From contig CAIZPP010000116.1 in assembly GCA_903934875.1 (NCBI GenBank), positions 20,974-84,973 of the forward strand: 64,000 nt of DNA. Direction: 5' to 3'. The position numbers and the translations under genes are program-made. The notes under the pieces were generated by a model, which was not told the DNA's origin, did no database searches, and was given only the letters and a program-made list of their open reading frames with translations. The DNA comes from an uncultured Methylococcaceae bacterium (lineage in GTDB: Bacteria; Pseudomonadota; Gammaproteobacteria; Methylococcales; Methylococcaceae). Positions 17,899 through 27,195 of the stretch are shown one piece after another (the first letter of the stretch is position 1; every line of letters starts with the position of its first letter).

Positions 17899-19533
17899 TT
17901 ATAGGGTTGATGCCCGGTTGGCGACGCCCGGCACGGCCTGCAACAGTTTACGGGTGTAATCATCGGCAGGCGAGAACAACACCTGCTCGACCGGACCCAT
18001 TTCCACAAACTTGCCTTCGCGCATCACCGCCACGACATCAGCCAGTTCGGCAACCACGGCAAGATCGTGGCTGATGAAAAGATAGCTCAAGCCCTGCTGT
18101 TGTCGCAGGTCTTTCAGCAAGGCTATAATCTGTTTCTGCACCGAGACATCCAAGGCGCTGGTCGGCTCGTCACAGACGATCAGCCGGGGATTGACCGCCA
18201 AGGCGCGGGCGATGCAAATGCGCTGCCGCTGCCCGCCGGAAAACTCATGCGGGTATCGCATCCGCGCCGATTTTTCCAGACCCACCGCCTCCAGCAATGC
18301 CTCCGCCCGCTCCCGCCGCTGCTGTTCCGTGCATTCCGGCTGCAAGGCCCGGATGCCTTCTTCGATGATATCCCCCACCACCATGCGCGGATTCATCGAG
18401 GATAAAGGGTCTTGGAAGATGATTTGCATCTCGCCGCAACGCTTGCGGCGGGCTTCGCCATTTGATCCGGTCACATCCATGCCGTCAAACAATACCTGCC
18501 CACCGGAGCTTTCGATCAAATTCAGCATGGCTTTGCCTAGCGTGGTCTTGCCGCAGCCGGACTCACCCACCAAGGCCAAAGTTTGGCCTTGCGGCAGGCT
18601 GAAGGACACGCCATCGACCGCCCGCACATGATCGACAACGCGCTGAAACAGACCTTTTTTGATCGGGTAGTAAACTTTGAAATCACGCACTTCCAATAGC
18701 GAAGGCGGCGGGTTGTCAATTTTCACCCGGCCCAGGCAACTCTCCAAACGCGGGCGGGCATCAAACAATTGCAAGCTGTAAGGGTGTTTTGGCTGCGCGA
18801 AAAACGGGCCACTCTCAGCCACCTCGACAATTTCCCCTTTGCGCATCACCGCCACCCGGTCGGACATGGTTGAGACGATGCCCAAGTCGTGGGTAATTAG
18901 CCACAGCGCCATGCCGGTTTCTTGTTGCAAGCGCTTGAGCAGGGCTAATATTTGAGCCTGTATGGTCACATCCAAGGCCGTGGTCGGTTCGTCGGCAATT
19001 AGCAAATCAGGTTTACCCGCCAAGGCGATGGCAATCATCGCCCGCTGCCTCATGCCGCCGGAAAATTGGTGCGGGTATTCGTCGAAATGCTGTTCGGGGC
19101 GAGGCATTCCGACCTGCTCCAGCAATTCGACGGCGCGGGCTTTCAAGGCCGCGCCTTTAAGTCCAAAATGCAAACGCAGCACTTCGCCAATTTGCTGGCC
19201 TATGGTCATCACCGGGTTCAGCGAACTCATCGGGTCTTGGAAGATCACCCCGATGCGCCGGCCCCTGATTTTGCACAGGGCATATTCCGGCATTTTGAAC
19301 AAATCTAACCCGTCCAGCTTGGCCGAGCCTTGCAATATCCGCCCACCCAAAGGCAACAGCCGCAACACCGACAAGGCCGTCACTGATTTACCCGAGCCCG
19401 ACTCGCCCACTAGCGCGAAGGTTTCGCCCGGTTTGATATCAAAACTGATGCCATTGACGGCAGGCACCGACTGTTCTCCTTGGCGAAAGGCGACGTGGAG
19501 ATTTTTGACGGAAAGTAGTGGATTTTTATCCAT
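17899..19533 (-). CDS. Two-domain ABC transporter ATPase, YejF/DppDF-like
   Basis: About 544 residues with two complete ABC cassettes in one chain. Walker A motifs are GESGSGKSVTAL and GESGCGKTTLGK. Signatures are FSGGMRQRAMIA and FSGGQRQRICIA, and Walker B/D-loop motifs are DEPTTALDVT and DEPTSALDVS. This fused arrangement is that of YejF-type peptide/microcin C importers. No permease or binding-protein gene is adjacent. ATG 19533 begins [12 protein letters not shown]; an ATG at 19545 would overlap ribB by 20 bp. It is probably the last gene of the rib block by position. Confidence 0.88.
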   Translation of the reverse strand: MDKNPLLSVKNLHVAFRQGEQSVPAVNGISFDIKPGETFALVGESGSGKSVTALSVLRLLPLGGRILQGSAKLDGLDLFKMPEYALCKIRGRRIGVIFQDPMSSLNPVMTIGQQIGEVLRLHFGLKGAALKARAVELLEQVGMPRPEQHFDEYPHQFSGGMRQRAMIAIALAGKPDLLIADEPTTALDVTIQAQILALLKRLQQETGMALWLITHDLGIVSTMSDRVAVMRKGEIVEVAESGPFFAQPKHPYSLQLFDARPRLESCLGRVKIDNPPPSLLEVRDFKVYYPIKKGLFQRVVDHVRAVDGVSFSLPQGQTLALVGESGCGKTTLGKAMLNLIESSGGQVLFDGMDVTGSNGEARRKRCGEMQIIFQDPLSSMNPRMVVGDIIEEGIRALQPECTEQQRRERAEALLEAVGLEKSARMRYPHEFSGGQRQRICIARALAVNPRLIVCDEPTSALDVSVQKQIIALLKDLRQQQGLSYLFISHDLAVVAELADVVAVMREGKFVEMGPVEQVLFSPADDYTRKLLQAVPGVANRASTL

Positions 19534-20665
19534 CAAAAGCCACATTCTCGACCACTTCCAAGCCGTAGCCGGACAGCCCTAAGTATTTTTTCGGCGAACC
19601 CATCACGCGGATTTTGCGCACCCCCAAATCGGCCAAAATTTGTGCGCCAGTGCCAGTGGTGCGCCAATCATCATGGGTCTCCTCGCCGTGTGGAATCTCC
19701 ACGCCAATGTCCTCCATACTGTATTGATGGATGCGCTCCACCAAGGACTTGCTGCCTTCCTCCTTGCGGATGACCACCAGCAAGCCACGGCCTTCTTCGG
19801 CAATCTTCTGCATCGTTTTACGCAGCGGAAATGCAGTCTCCTCGCGTTTGCCGCCGAACAAGTCGCACAGCAAACTCCTGCCATGCACCCTCACCAACAC
19901 TGGCTCGTCGCCGGAAACCTGTCCCATCGCCAGAGCGAGGTGCAGGTTGTTGTCAATCCGGTCTTGGTAAGCATATAGGCGGAAGTGGCCAAATTCGGTG
20001 GGAAACTCACAGGAGCAAATGCGCTCGATGGTTTGTTCGTTCTGGATGCGGTAATGGATCAAATCGGCGATGGTGCCGATCTTCAGGCCATGTTGCTTGG
20101 CAAACACTTCCAATTCTGGACGGCGGGCCATCGAGCCTTCTTCGTTGAGTATTTCCACGATCACCGCCGCCGGCTCACAACCGGCCAGCCGGGCCAAGTC
20201 GCAACCGGCCTCGGTATGGCCGGCCCGGTTCAGCACCCCGCCGGGCTGGGCCATCAACGGAAACACATGCCCCGGTTGCAGCAGATCATCCGGCTTGGCC
20301 TGCGAGGCCACGGCACACTGGATGGTACGGGCACGATCGGCGGCGGAAATGCCGGTGGTGACACCGGTTGCCGCCTCAATGGAAAGGGTGAAGTTGGTGG
20401 AATGAGGTGTCTTGTTTTCGTTCACCATTAGTGGCAAACGCAATTGCTGGCAACGCTCGCGGGTCAGAGTCAGGCATATCAACCCCCTCCCGTAACGAGC
20501 CATGAAATTGACATCCGTCGGGCGTGTGTGGACAGCGGCCATGACGAGGTCGCCTTCATTTTCACGGTCTTCGTCATCCATGATGACGACCATTTTGCCT
20601 AGTCGCAGGTCTTCGATGATTTCTTCTATAGTATTCACAGCGTTTTCAACCAGCGTTTTCAACAT
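19526..20665 (-). CDS. ribB: 3,4-dihydroxy-2-butanone-4-phosphate synthase with RibA-like C-terminal domain (RibBX type)
   Basis: Converts ribulose 5-phosphate to dihydroxybutanone phosphate for riboflavin. The N-terminal RibB domain has [29 protein letters not shown] and [14 protein letters not shown]. The C-terminal half resembles GTP cyclohydrolase II but lacks its zinc-cysteine cluster (family C-x(10)-C-x-C; here [15 protein letters not shown]), so cyclohydrolase activity is unlikely. The first ten residues [10 protein letters not shown] are encoded by two copies of the family D end sequence. A GTG at 20638 (VNTIEEII) is the start expected from homologues. Neither start has a clear ribosome-binding site. 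Confidence 0.92.
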   Translation of the reverse strand: MLKTLVENAVNTIEEIIEDLRLGKMVVIMDDEDRENEGDLVMAAVHTRPTDVNFMARYGRGLICLTLTRERCQQLRLPLMVNENKTPHSTNFTLSIEAATGVTTGISAADRARTIQCAVASQAKPDDLLQPGHVFPLMAQPGGVLNRAGHTEAGCDLARLAGCEPAAVIVEILNEEGSMARRPELEVFAKQHGLKIGTIADLIHYRIQNEQTIERICSCEFPTEFGHFRLYAYQDRIDNNLHLALAMGQVSGDEPVLVRVHGRSLLCDLFGGKREETAFPLRKTMQKIAEEGRGLLVVIRKEEGSKSLVERIHQYSMEDIGVEIPHGEETHDDWRTTGTGAQILADLGVRKIRVMGSPKKYLGLSGYGLEVVENVAFDG

Positions 20666-20769
20666 CAAAAAATTAGGTTAGTAAATTTTGTCTAATGTAA
20701 GTTATTATTCTAAATCAATGGTTTATTTTATGTCATTATTATATTTACTTTTAAGATGAAAACGCTGTA
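20636..20769. repeat. Family D MITE-like element at the ribB start
   Basis: The left end shows CAGCGTTTTCAACCAGCGTTT, two adjacent copies of the end sequence. The right end is TTTTAAGATGAAAACGCTGTA. The AT-rich middle has no coding content. The left end overlaps the 5' codons of ribB. Confidence 0.75.
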
Positions 20770-20810
20770 ACAAAGAACCCCCACATTCACTCATTTTACC
20801 GCACCCCGTA

Positions 20811-20960
20811 GCCCGGATGGAGCCGCTTGGCGAGCGTAATCCGGGTTTTGTTTAACTCCGCGCTCTCGTTCCACGCTCAAGTGCTCATCGTAAATACGCA
20901 ATTGTTGAAAGCACGTCATTCCGGCAGGGTTTGCCGGAATCCAGTCCACAGGGATGTGAA
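20811..20960. repeat. Dispersed repeats A (20811-20846) and G (20917-20960)
   Basis: GTAGCCCGGATGGAGCCGCT with the complement CGTAATCCGGG is repeat A, seen again at 38257-38292. CGTCATTCCGGCAGGGTTTG followed by CCGGAATCCAG is repeat G. Both are short palindrome-like units common between genes in many proteobacteria. Confidence 0.7.
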
Positions 20961-21015
20961 GCTGAGAGATAGCGACTCTTCTTGATCGGCCATTAAACCA
21001 GAACAAAGCTGTAAT

Positions 21016-21207
21016 TCAATGATGGGCAAAACGAGTTCGTCGAAATGCTGATTCAGGCAATATTGCTGTCGGCTGGATATGATGCCAGCCTTCCAACTCA
21101 GTTTGAACTTCTGAACGTTTAATGTCCTCGAAAATACGGCGGACATCAAAACCAACAGCTTCGGCTAGTGATTCTTTAACGGTTTTTTGCTCCATTAAGC
21201 GAGTCAT
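21016..21207 (-). pseudogene. Possible small-gene remnant, unrecognised
   Basis: A 63-codon frame beginning MTRLMEQKTVKESLAEAVGF continues as VRRIFEDIKRSEVQTELEG, which has the charged helical look of a real protein. The better continuation (HFDELVLPIIELQL) lies in another frame downstream, so a frameshift is likely. I do not recognise the family. It sits between two family D copies. Confidence 0.3.
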
Positions 21208-21215
21208 GTATTCGT

Positions 21216-21338
21216 TACAGCATTTTCATCTTTAAAATATACCTAATAAATGATATTCAGCTAACGTTTCAATTTAACTGAATATCCTGCACTTTCATGC
21301 TAGCTATCAAATAACTATCCGATGTTGAAAATGCTGTG
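21216..21338. repeat. Family D MITE-like element, complete copy (123 bp)
   Basis: Ends are TACAGCATTTTCATCTTTAA and GATGTTGAAAATGCTGTG. The interior is nearly identical to 25613-25735. The right end abuts the ribE stop codon (TAG, 21339-21341 on the minus strand). Confidence 0.88.
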
Positions 21339-21995
21339 CTATTTCAGAAAACCGCTATTGGCAAGCAATTCCTCCGTAATACCCCCTGAGTAAACAGCGG
21401 CTTTCTCGCCCAACAACAACCGTTCCAGATAACGGGCCAGCAAATCGACTTCCAAATTGACTTTGCGGCCCGGTTGGAATTCTTCCATAGTCGTCTCGGC
21501 CAGTGTATGCGGGACGATGTTTAAATCAAATCGCTTGCCGTCCACGCCGTTGACGGTCAGGCTGACGCCATCCACGCAGATGGAGCCTTTCTCCGCGACA
21601 TACTTTGCCAGATTGGCCGGGGCTTCGATGACAAAACGCACCGAACGGGCATCGGCACTGCGCTGCACCACCTCCCCTACCCCATCGACATGGCCGGAGA
21701 CGATATGCCCGCCTAGCCGGGTGGTCGGCGTCAAAGCCAGTTCCAAGTTGACGCGGGAACCGGGTTTAAGAGTGCCCAAGGTCGTGCGGCTTAAAGTTTC
21801 GCGGGACACATCGGCACTAAACTGCCCGTCGCCGAGTTCGATGGCCGTCAGGCATACACCGCTGACCGCGATGCTATCGCCCAAAGCAGCGCCCACTAGC
21901 GGGAGTTTGCCGGTTGAGATGGTAAGCCTGAAATCTCCACCTTGCGGTTGGATATGGCTGATTTTGCCTATGGATTGGATGATGCCGGTGAACAT
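21339..21995 (-). CDS. ribE: Riboflavin synthase alpha subunit
   Basis: Dismutates two 6,7-dimethyl-8-ribityllumazines to riboflavin. It has 218 residues with two lumazine-binding barrels. The N-terminal MFTGIIQSIGKI is the family hallmark; SIAVSGVCLTAIEL and SICVDGVSLTVNGV are the paired motifs of each barrel, and GHIVSGHVDGVGEV is also present. It is separated from ribD by the R-M pair but still on the same strand. No ribH follows. Confidence 0.96.
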   Translation of the reverse strand: MFTGIIQSIGKISHIQPQGGDFRLTISTGKLPLVGAALGDSIAVSGVCLTAIELGDGQFSADVSRETLSRTTLGTLKPGSRVNLELALTPTTRLGGHIVSGHVDGVGEVVQRSADARSVRFVIEAPANLAKYVAEKGSICVDGVSLTVNGVDGKRFDLNIVPHTLAETTMEEFQPGRKVNLEVDLLARYLERLLLGEKAAVYSGGITEELLANSGFLK

Positions 21996-22063
21996 AATTA
22001 AATTTGGAGTTCGAGTTGAAAACTAGCTAAATAAAAAACTGAAGTCTATTGCCATGAGTGCAT

Positions 22064-23254
22064 TCAACCAATAAGCAATTTATTTAACTCTTTTAAAAAC
22101 ACAGGACTTGGCCATAGCGATTCTTGCTGAGGCAAACGAGATATTGGAATAACTCCCAAATGTGGTTCAAATAGAGACAAATCACATCGGGCATCAATCA
22201 TCGCTTGTTTCGCTAAGTTGTCCATAATGGTGATATAACTATTCATTGAAGGATCAAATTCGATCCTAATAATTCCAGAATCAAAAGCCCAATGATAGGT
22301 TTTGGTAAGGCATAAGCCGTTAGGCACGGTATTCAAGTCGAACTTTGCCCAAGGTAGGATATGTGCTGCATCAACTCCGGGTATCGTGTTCATGCTAGTT
22401 TTTGATAAACGTACACCACTAATTAAACATCGGTTATCATAAGCATCAAGAATACTTTTACTGAACTTCCTGCCTTGATATCCTCGTTCAGCAACAAATC
22501 TCCAAGAGCGCAAATAATCCGAGCGGATTTCAATTGCTGTCCGTTTATCGTCTTCTGCAAGGACTATCGGTTGCAGCTTTGGTTCGTATTCTTCAATTGC
22601 AATACCTTTGCTAAAGAGAATATTTTCTAAAATAGGCAAGGCATCAAGAGACCCTTGATAGGATGTATCGTAATTTGCCAAACTAATGTAAACTTTATTT
22701 CGTAATTCTTCTAGATTTTTGTGTCCTTCCGGCAATACAAGGGCTTTGCCAAAATCTGACAATACAGATTGAATTGAGTCGGGTAAATTCTCAGCATTTT
22801 CCAGAATATATTGAATTCTTCCAATTCTATCAGGCACTGATATAAATTTGCTAGATTGTCCTTCATGTATTTCGATAATTGTTGGCCTTAATAAGCAAAT
22901 TGAACTTGCAGAAGAAACCACGTCAACTTGAATGCTATAAATTTGATATTTTGCAGGAGCACTTCCCCTTGCCACTAGATATTCATCATCTGCTCTAACC
23001 CGACTTGGCTTGCGCAGCAACAGGAGAGCACTCAACCATCGGTACGCATGAGTAGAATCATCGTCACCTTTATTTAAACGTATTCTTGGTTTGCCGTTTT
23101 TGATTTGCAATACACATTTTCCAGAAACCAGTATATTAGGGGAAACTTGGAAATCTATTGCATAATTGGCTAGTTCAGTTGACGAAGTTGTACCTTGACT
23201 TCCTGCCAACTCATATTCTCCGCGTCCACCACTAGTTCGAAAGGCTATTTTCAT
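22064..23254 (-). CDS. HNH-type restriction endonuclease, partner of the C5 methylase
   Basis: About 396 residues. The C-terminal HNH_2-like nuclease is visible as KSILDAYDNRCLISGVRL, then VDAAHILPWAKFDLN, NGLCLTKTYHWAFDSG and a final acidic/hydrophobic strand. The A-H-I-L-P-W and N-G-L-x-L elements are those of HNH restriction enzymes. The N-terminal 250 residues have no recognisable domain and may hold target recognition. ATG 23254 overlaps the methylase stop by 4 bp. Codon use is AT-rich compared with the flanking rib genes. Being next to a methylase makes a type II restriction role likely; recognition site unknown. Confidence 0.85.
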   Translation of the reverse strand: MKIAFRTSGGRGEYELAGSQGTTSSTELANYAIDFQVSPNILVSGKCVLQIKNGKPRIRLNKGDDDSTHAYRWLSALLLLRKPSRVRADDEYLVARGSAPAKYQIYSIQVDVVSSASSICLLRPTIIEIHEGQSSKFISVPDRIGRIQYILENAENLPDSIQSVLSDFGKALVLPEGHKNLEELRNKVYISLANYDTSYQGSLDALPILENILFSKGIAIEEYEPKLQPIVLAEDDKRTAIEIRSDYLRSWRFVAERGYQGRKFSKSILDAYDNRCLISGVRLSKTSMNTIPGVDAAHILPWAKFDLNTVPNGLCLTKTYHWAFDSGIIRIEFDPSMNSYITIMDNLAKQAMIDARCDLSLFEPHLGVIPISRLPQQESLWPSPVFLKELNKLLIG

Positions 23255-24201
23255 AAAATGGAATTTTGCACAAAAGAGTCCAAATAGCTCTTTATTCGTT
23301 GCGCCAGCCAATTAATTACGGGTGGAGTGACTGCATTTCCTAGAGCATGATATCTTGCAGAATCAACATCTTCTTGATCTGATCCACTAGGCGAATCAGT
23401 CCATCCTACAGGAAAACCCATTATCCCCTCGCATTCTTTCGGAAGTAGGCGGCGCACACGTCCTGTCGATGGATAATTAACATAGGTTCGACTCCAATCG
23501 GTTCCTGTATGCCTAGCGGAAGTCGCGTATAGGCAATATGCCAAACCTTGAACTACTGGTCCGCCTCCGCCAATATCTCCAAACACTCTCTTAAAGGGGG
23601 AAATAGATTTCTCCCCATTTGGTCTGTCCGACGCAGCATCCCCCTCGCAGCGCCCGCGCTCAAAAAGTATTTGTCCTGGACCTGTCCTTTCTCGATGACA
23701 TCCCACAATGTAGACTCTTTGGCGTGATTGGGGGACTCCGAAGTTTTTGCTGTTAAACACACGCCATCCAACAGCATACCCGAGTTCGGCCAACGTTCTG
23801 ACAACAACCTCGAAATCTCTGCCTCGGTGTGAACTGAGTAAACCATGAACGTTTTCGAGGAGAACAACTCTGGGCAAGCGTTGCTCAACCAATCTAGCAA
23901 ATTCATGAAAGAGTCCAGACTTTGCCCCCTTAAGCCCAGCTCTAGGCCCCATTCGCGCCAGAGAAACGTCTTGGCATGGGAATCCGGCTGTCCATACATC
24001 GGAAAAAGGGATAGTTGCCGGGGCAAGTTGTCGGATATCTCTTGCTCTGGGCGTGTTCGGCCAATATTTTTTAAGGACTTTATTACAGAACTCATCTTTC
24101 TCACACTGAAATACTATTTCAAAACCTGCCGATTCAAATCCAAGTTCAAATCCTCCTATTCCCGAAAAGAGACTAGAAACTTTATAAATCTTTTCATTCA
24201 T
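23251..24201 (-). CDS. DNA (cytosine-5) methyltransferase
   Basis: Type II modification methylase, about 316 residues. Conserved motifs in order: I VSSLFSGIGGFELGFESAG; IV TAGFPCQDVSLAR with the catalytic Cys near residue 78; VI VVLLENVHGLL; VIII NFGVPQSRQRVYIVG; IX/X RLLPKECEGIMGFP and YHALGNAVTPPV. The variable region between VIII and IX is short. ATG 24201 (MNEKIYKV) is chosen. Upstream in-frame sequence overlaps the 3' end of ribD in another frame and looks non-native. It is coupled to the HNH gene by ATGA. Confidence 0.94.
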   Translation of the reverse strand: MNEKIYKVSSLFSGIGGFELGFESAGFEIVFQCEKDEFCNKVLKKYWPNTPRARDIRQLAPATIPFSDVWTAGFPCQDVSLARMGPRAGLKGAKSGLFHEFARLVEQRLPRVVLLENVHGLLSSHRGRDFEVVVRTLAELGYAVGWRVFNSKNFGVPQSRQRVYIVGCHRERTGPGQILFERGRCEGDAASDRPNGEKSISPFKRVFGDIGGGGPVVQGLAYCLYATSARHTGTDWSRTYVNYPSTGRVRRLLPKECEGIMGFPVGWTDSPSGSDQEDVDSARYHALGNAVTPPVINWLAQRIKSYLDSFVQNSIL

Positions 24202-24221
24202 ATATAGCTTTACAATATCAA

Positions 24222-25337
24222 TTACTTTTGTAATATCAACCGCACATCCTGCCCCACTCGCCGCACATCTTGCAAAGCCATTTGATAGCGGTCGGCCATG
24301 AGCTCCAAGGCCGGCAGGTGGAACAAGCCTCTGCCCCGATCCCCCAGAACGCAAGGGGCCAGATAAATCACCCACTCATCGACTAGCCCGTCGCGCAGCA
24401 ATTCGCCGTTCAGCGTGGCCCCCGCCTCCACCATGACCTCGTTGAATTCAAGCTGGCCAAGCAATTCCATCAGCGCATTCAAATCGACCCTCCCGTCCAG
24501 ACCAGCCGGAAGCAGATGGATTTCCGCACCCGCTTCGCGCAGCTTTTCCGCTCCCGCCGCCTCGGTTTCCAAGCCAATGATTAAGGTCCGCCCCGGCTGG
24601 GCTATCATCTTGGCTGTTGGGGGCAGCCTGAAGTGTGAATCCATCACAATGCGGGCAGGTTGGCGCTCGGGTATAACATCGCCGTTCGGGGGAGAGGGGG
24701 AAAACCGTGCTGTCAAAAACGGATCATCGGCCAACACTGTCCCAATCCCGGTGAGGATGGCGGAACTGCGGGCACGAAACCTGTGCACATCACGCCTAGC
24801 TTCCGGTCCGGTAATCCAGCGGCTTTCCCCGGACTCCATAGCCGTCCGCCCATCCAAACTCATCGCCAGCTTGCTGAACACCCAAGGCAGACCGGTTGCC
24901 ATCCTTTTACAAAAACCGGGATTGAGCGCTTTGGCCTCGGCCCCCAACAAACCCACGGCAGTTTCAATGCCCGCCGCTGCCAAGCTGTCCAGTCCTTTGC
25001 CTGAGACTAGCGGATTGGGGTCCGTCATCGCGGCGACTACCCGGCTGACACCGGCGGCGATTAGCCCTTCCGTGCAAGGCGGGGTGCGCCCGTGATGACT
25101 GCAAGGTTCCAGGCTGACATAGGCGACGGCCCCCCGCGCTGCCTCGCCTGCGTTGCGTAAAGCCACCACTTCGGCATGTGGCCCGCCTGCCCTTTCGTGC
25201 CAGCCCTCACCCACCACAACCCCGTCCCGCACCAACACGCAACCGACGCGGGGATTGGGATGGGTAGTGTTCAGTCCGCGCTCAGCCAATCTAAGGGCTT
25301 GCGCCATAAATCGTGTGTCGTCGGCGGTGAATGGCAT
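24222..25337 (-). CDS. ribD: Bifunctional diaminohydroxyphosphoribosylaminopyrimidine deaminase / 5-amino-6-ribosylamino-uracil reductase
   Basis: Catalyses the second and third steps of riboflavin synthesis. It has 371 residues. The zinc deaminase site is GGPHAEVVAL and LEPCSHHGRTPPC. The reductase domain begins at FSKLAMSLDGRTA near residue 147 and includes ESRWITGPEARRD and GTVLADDPFLTAR. The start is taken at ATG 25337 (MPFTADDTRF). Open frame further upstream is translated repeat E. It is separated from glyA by a repeat-filled gap and is cut off from ribE by the R-M pair. Confidence 0.96.
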   Translation of the reverse strand: MPFTADDTRFMAQALRLAERGLNTTHPNPRVGCVLVRDGVVVGEGWHERAGGPHAEVVALRNAGEAARGAVAYVSLEPCSHHGRTPPCTEGLIAAGVSRVVAAMTDPNPLVSGKGLDSLAAAGIETAVGLLGAEAKALNPGFCKRMATGLPWVFSKLAMSLDGRTAMESGESRWITGPEARRDVHRFRARSSAILTGIGTVLADDPFLTARFSPSPPNGDVIPERQPARIVMDSHFRLPPTAKMIAQPGRTLIIGLETEAAGAEKLREAGAEIHLLPAGLDGRVDLNALMELLGQLEFNEVMVEAGATLNGELLRDGLVDEWVIYLAPCVLGDRGRGLFHLPALELMADRYQMALQDVRRVGQDVRLILQK

Positions 25338-25378
25338 GGTATTAAGCTCCTGTCTTTTGGTGCGATGCAAAGTGCAGC

Positions 25379-25435
25379 CGGAATGCAAGGCCTGCCTTGC
25401 AAGTGCATCTAAAGGCAAGGCAGTCCTTGCACTCC
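25379..25435. repeat. Dispersed palindromic repeat E, copy 1
   Basis: GGAATGCAAGGCCTGCCTTG is followed by a GATGCAC spacer and the complement GGCAAGGCAGTCCTTGCACTC. Related units lie at 32702-32748, 39374-39430 and 47292-47384. Confidence 0.75.
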
Positions 25436-25612
25436 CAGCGTAATATCAAACACAGCCCAAGTTTGTGTGCAGCACTTTTGAGCACCCGGCGGAACACGCC
25501 TGTTGCACCTTACCGCGTTGAGGGAAGCATTAGTGCATTATTATACGCGTTTAAATGGTTGGTTGGCATACATGTCTAAAAAGGGTATGTGAAGCATGGG
25601 CATATCTTTATG

Positions 25613-25735
25613 TACAGCATTTTCATCTTTAAAATATACCTAATAAAGGATATTGAGCTAACGTTTCAATTTAACTGAATATCTTGCCCTTTCATTCCAT
25701 CTATCAAGTAACTCTTTGATGTTGCAAATGCTGTA
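25613..25735. repeat. Family D MITE-like element, complete copy (123 bp)
   Basis: Ends are TACAGCATTTTCATCTTTAA and GATGTTGCAAATGCTGTA. It is about 90 percent identical by eye to 21216-21338. The right end stops 7 bp before the glyA stop codon. The flanking TA at each end fits a TA target. Confidence 0.88.
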
Positions 25736-25742
25736 ACATGAG

Positions 25743-26999
25743 TTATTGCGGGTAAACCGGGAACCTGTGGCAGATATCGAGCACTTGATGCCTGACCCGG
25801 TCAATGACCGCAGCGTTTTCCGTCTCATCCAACACGTCGCAAATCCAGCCGGTCAAGGCGGTACACTCTTCCACACCAAAACCGCGTGTGGTGACCGCTG
25901 GTGTGCCAATGCGGATACCGCTGGTGACGAAGGGCGATTGTGGGTCGTTGGGGACAGCGTTCTTATTCACCGTGATATAAGCCTCGCCCAATTTCGCGTC
26001 CGCCAATTTGCCAGTCAGCCCTTTGGCAATCAGATCAACGAGGAACAAGTGGTTGTCCGTGCCGCCGGAAACAATGTTGAATCCGCGTGCGATGAAAGCT
26101 TCCGCCATCGCCCGGGCATTGGTGATAACCTGCTCTTGGTAATGCTTGAACTCCGGCTGCAAGGCTTCCTTCAGGGCCACCGCCTTGGCGGCGATAACAT
26201 GCATCAGCGGCCCACCTTGGGTGCCGGGGAAAACCAATGAATTGAGCTTCTTTTCCAACTCCGGGTTGGATTTGGCCAAAATTAGTCCGCCACGCGGGCC
26301 GCGCAAAGTCTTGTGGGTCGTGGTGGTGGTGACATCGGCAATTTGCACTGGGTTCGGATACAGACCGACAGCAACCAAGCCGGCCACATGGGCCATATCC
26401 ACCAATAAATAAGCACCGACTTCATCGGCGATGTCGCGGAAACGCTGCCAATTGACCACACGGGAATAAGCGGAAAAGCCGGCGACGATTAATTTTGGTT
26501 TGTGCTTGCGGGCTAGCGCATCGACTTGGCTATAGTCGATCTCGCCCGTGTCGGGGTTTAAGCCATACTGCACTGCATGGTAAAGCTTGCCGGAAAAATT
26601 GACCTTTGCGCCGTGGGTCAGATGACCGCCATGCGCCAAACTCATACCAAGAACGGTGTCGCCTGGATCAATCAGCGCCATATAGACAGCAGCATTGGCT
26701 TGCGAGCCTGAATGCGGCTGCACGTTGGCAAAATCCGCGCCGAACAACTGTTTGGCACGTTCAATGGCCAGCACCTCGACCACATCGACGTTTTCACAGC
26801 CGCCGTAGTACCGTTTGCCGGGGTAGCCCTCGGCATACTTGTTCGTCAGCACGGTCCCCTGCGCCTGCAACACGCGCAGGCTGGCGTAATTTTCCGAGGC
26901 AATCAGCTCGATATGCTCTTCTTGCCGTTTTTCTTCATTCTGTATCGCGGCCCACAATTCATCATCGAAACCGGCAATTTCCATACCCTTGCTAAACAT
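25743..26999 (-). CDS. glyA: Serine hydroxymethyltransferase
   Basis: PLP enzyme interconverting serine and glycine with tetrahydrofolate. It has 418 residues. The N-terminal region has [14 protein letters not shown] and [14 protein letters not shown]. The PLP lysine lies in [15 protein letters not shown] near residue 230, and [11 protein letters not shown] follows. The protein is complete and conserved. It lies upstream of ribD on the same strand; nrdR, often between them in gammaproteobacteria, is absent. Confidence 0.98.
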   Translation of the reverse strand: MFSKGMEIAGFDDELWAAIQNEEKRQEEHIELIASENYASLRVLQAQGTVLTNKYAEGYPGKRYYGGCENVDVVEVLAIERAKQLFGADFANVQPHSGSQANAAVYMALIDPGDTVLGMSLAHGGHLTHGAKVNFSGKLYHAVQYGLNPDTGEIDYSQVDALARKHKPKLIVAGFSAYSRVVNWQRFRDIADEVGAYLLVDMAHVAGLVAVGLYPNPVQIADVTTTTTHKTLRGPRGGLILAKSNPELEKKLNSLVFPGTQGGPLMHVIAAKAVALKEALQPEFKHYQEQVITNARAMAEAFIARGFNIVSGGTDNHLFLVDLIAKGLTGKLADAKLGEAYITVNKNAVPNDPQSPFVTSGIRIGTPAVTTRGFGVEECTALTGWICDVLDETENAAVIDRVRHQVLDICHRFPVYPQ

Positions 27000-27071
27000 A
27001 ATATGACCCTGCTATCTAAAAATACGTTGGAAGGGAATATTGTACCCTAGATGGACACCGGCATTAAATTA

Positions 27072-27150
27072 CGCCGTTTGGGTGAGCTTGTCGAACCATA
27101 AACGGCATAACCGTCCCCCCTTCGACAAGCTCAGGGCGAACGGTTAAGCC
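27072..27150. repeat. Dispersed repeat C, short copy 3
   Basis: GAGCTTGTCGAACCATAAAC and CCTTCGACAAGCTCAGGGC are the inverted arms, with CGAACGGTTAAGCC at the right end as in the other copies. Confidence 0.65.
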
Positions 27151-27195
27151 TTTGCCGATATGTGCTCCGCGCCTTAATTTGATAGCCGATATTTT

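Noticed and set aside
20670..21015. FMN riboswitch upstream of ribB
   Set aside because: No conserved FMN-aptamer core could be found on the minus strand above ribB.
24202..24375. 58-residue N-terminal extension of the C5 methylase
   Set aside because: It overlaps the ribD 3' end in another frame; motif I starts right after ATG 24201.
25338..25418. 27-residue extension of RibD
   Set aside because: Translated repeat E (ARQALHSGCT); family starts match ATG 25337.
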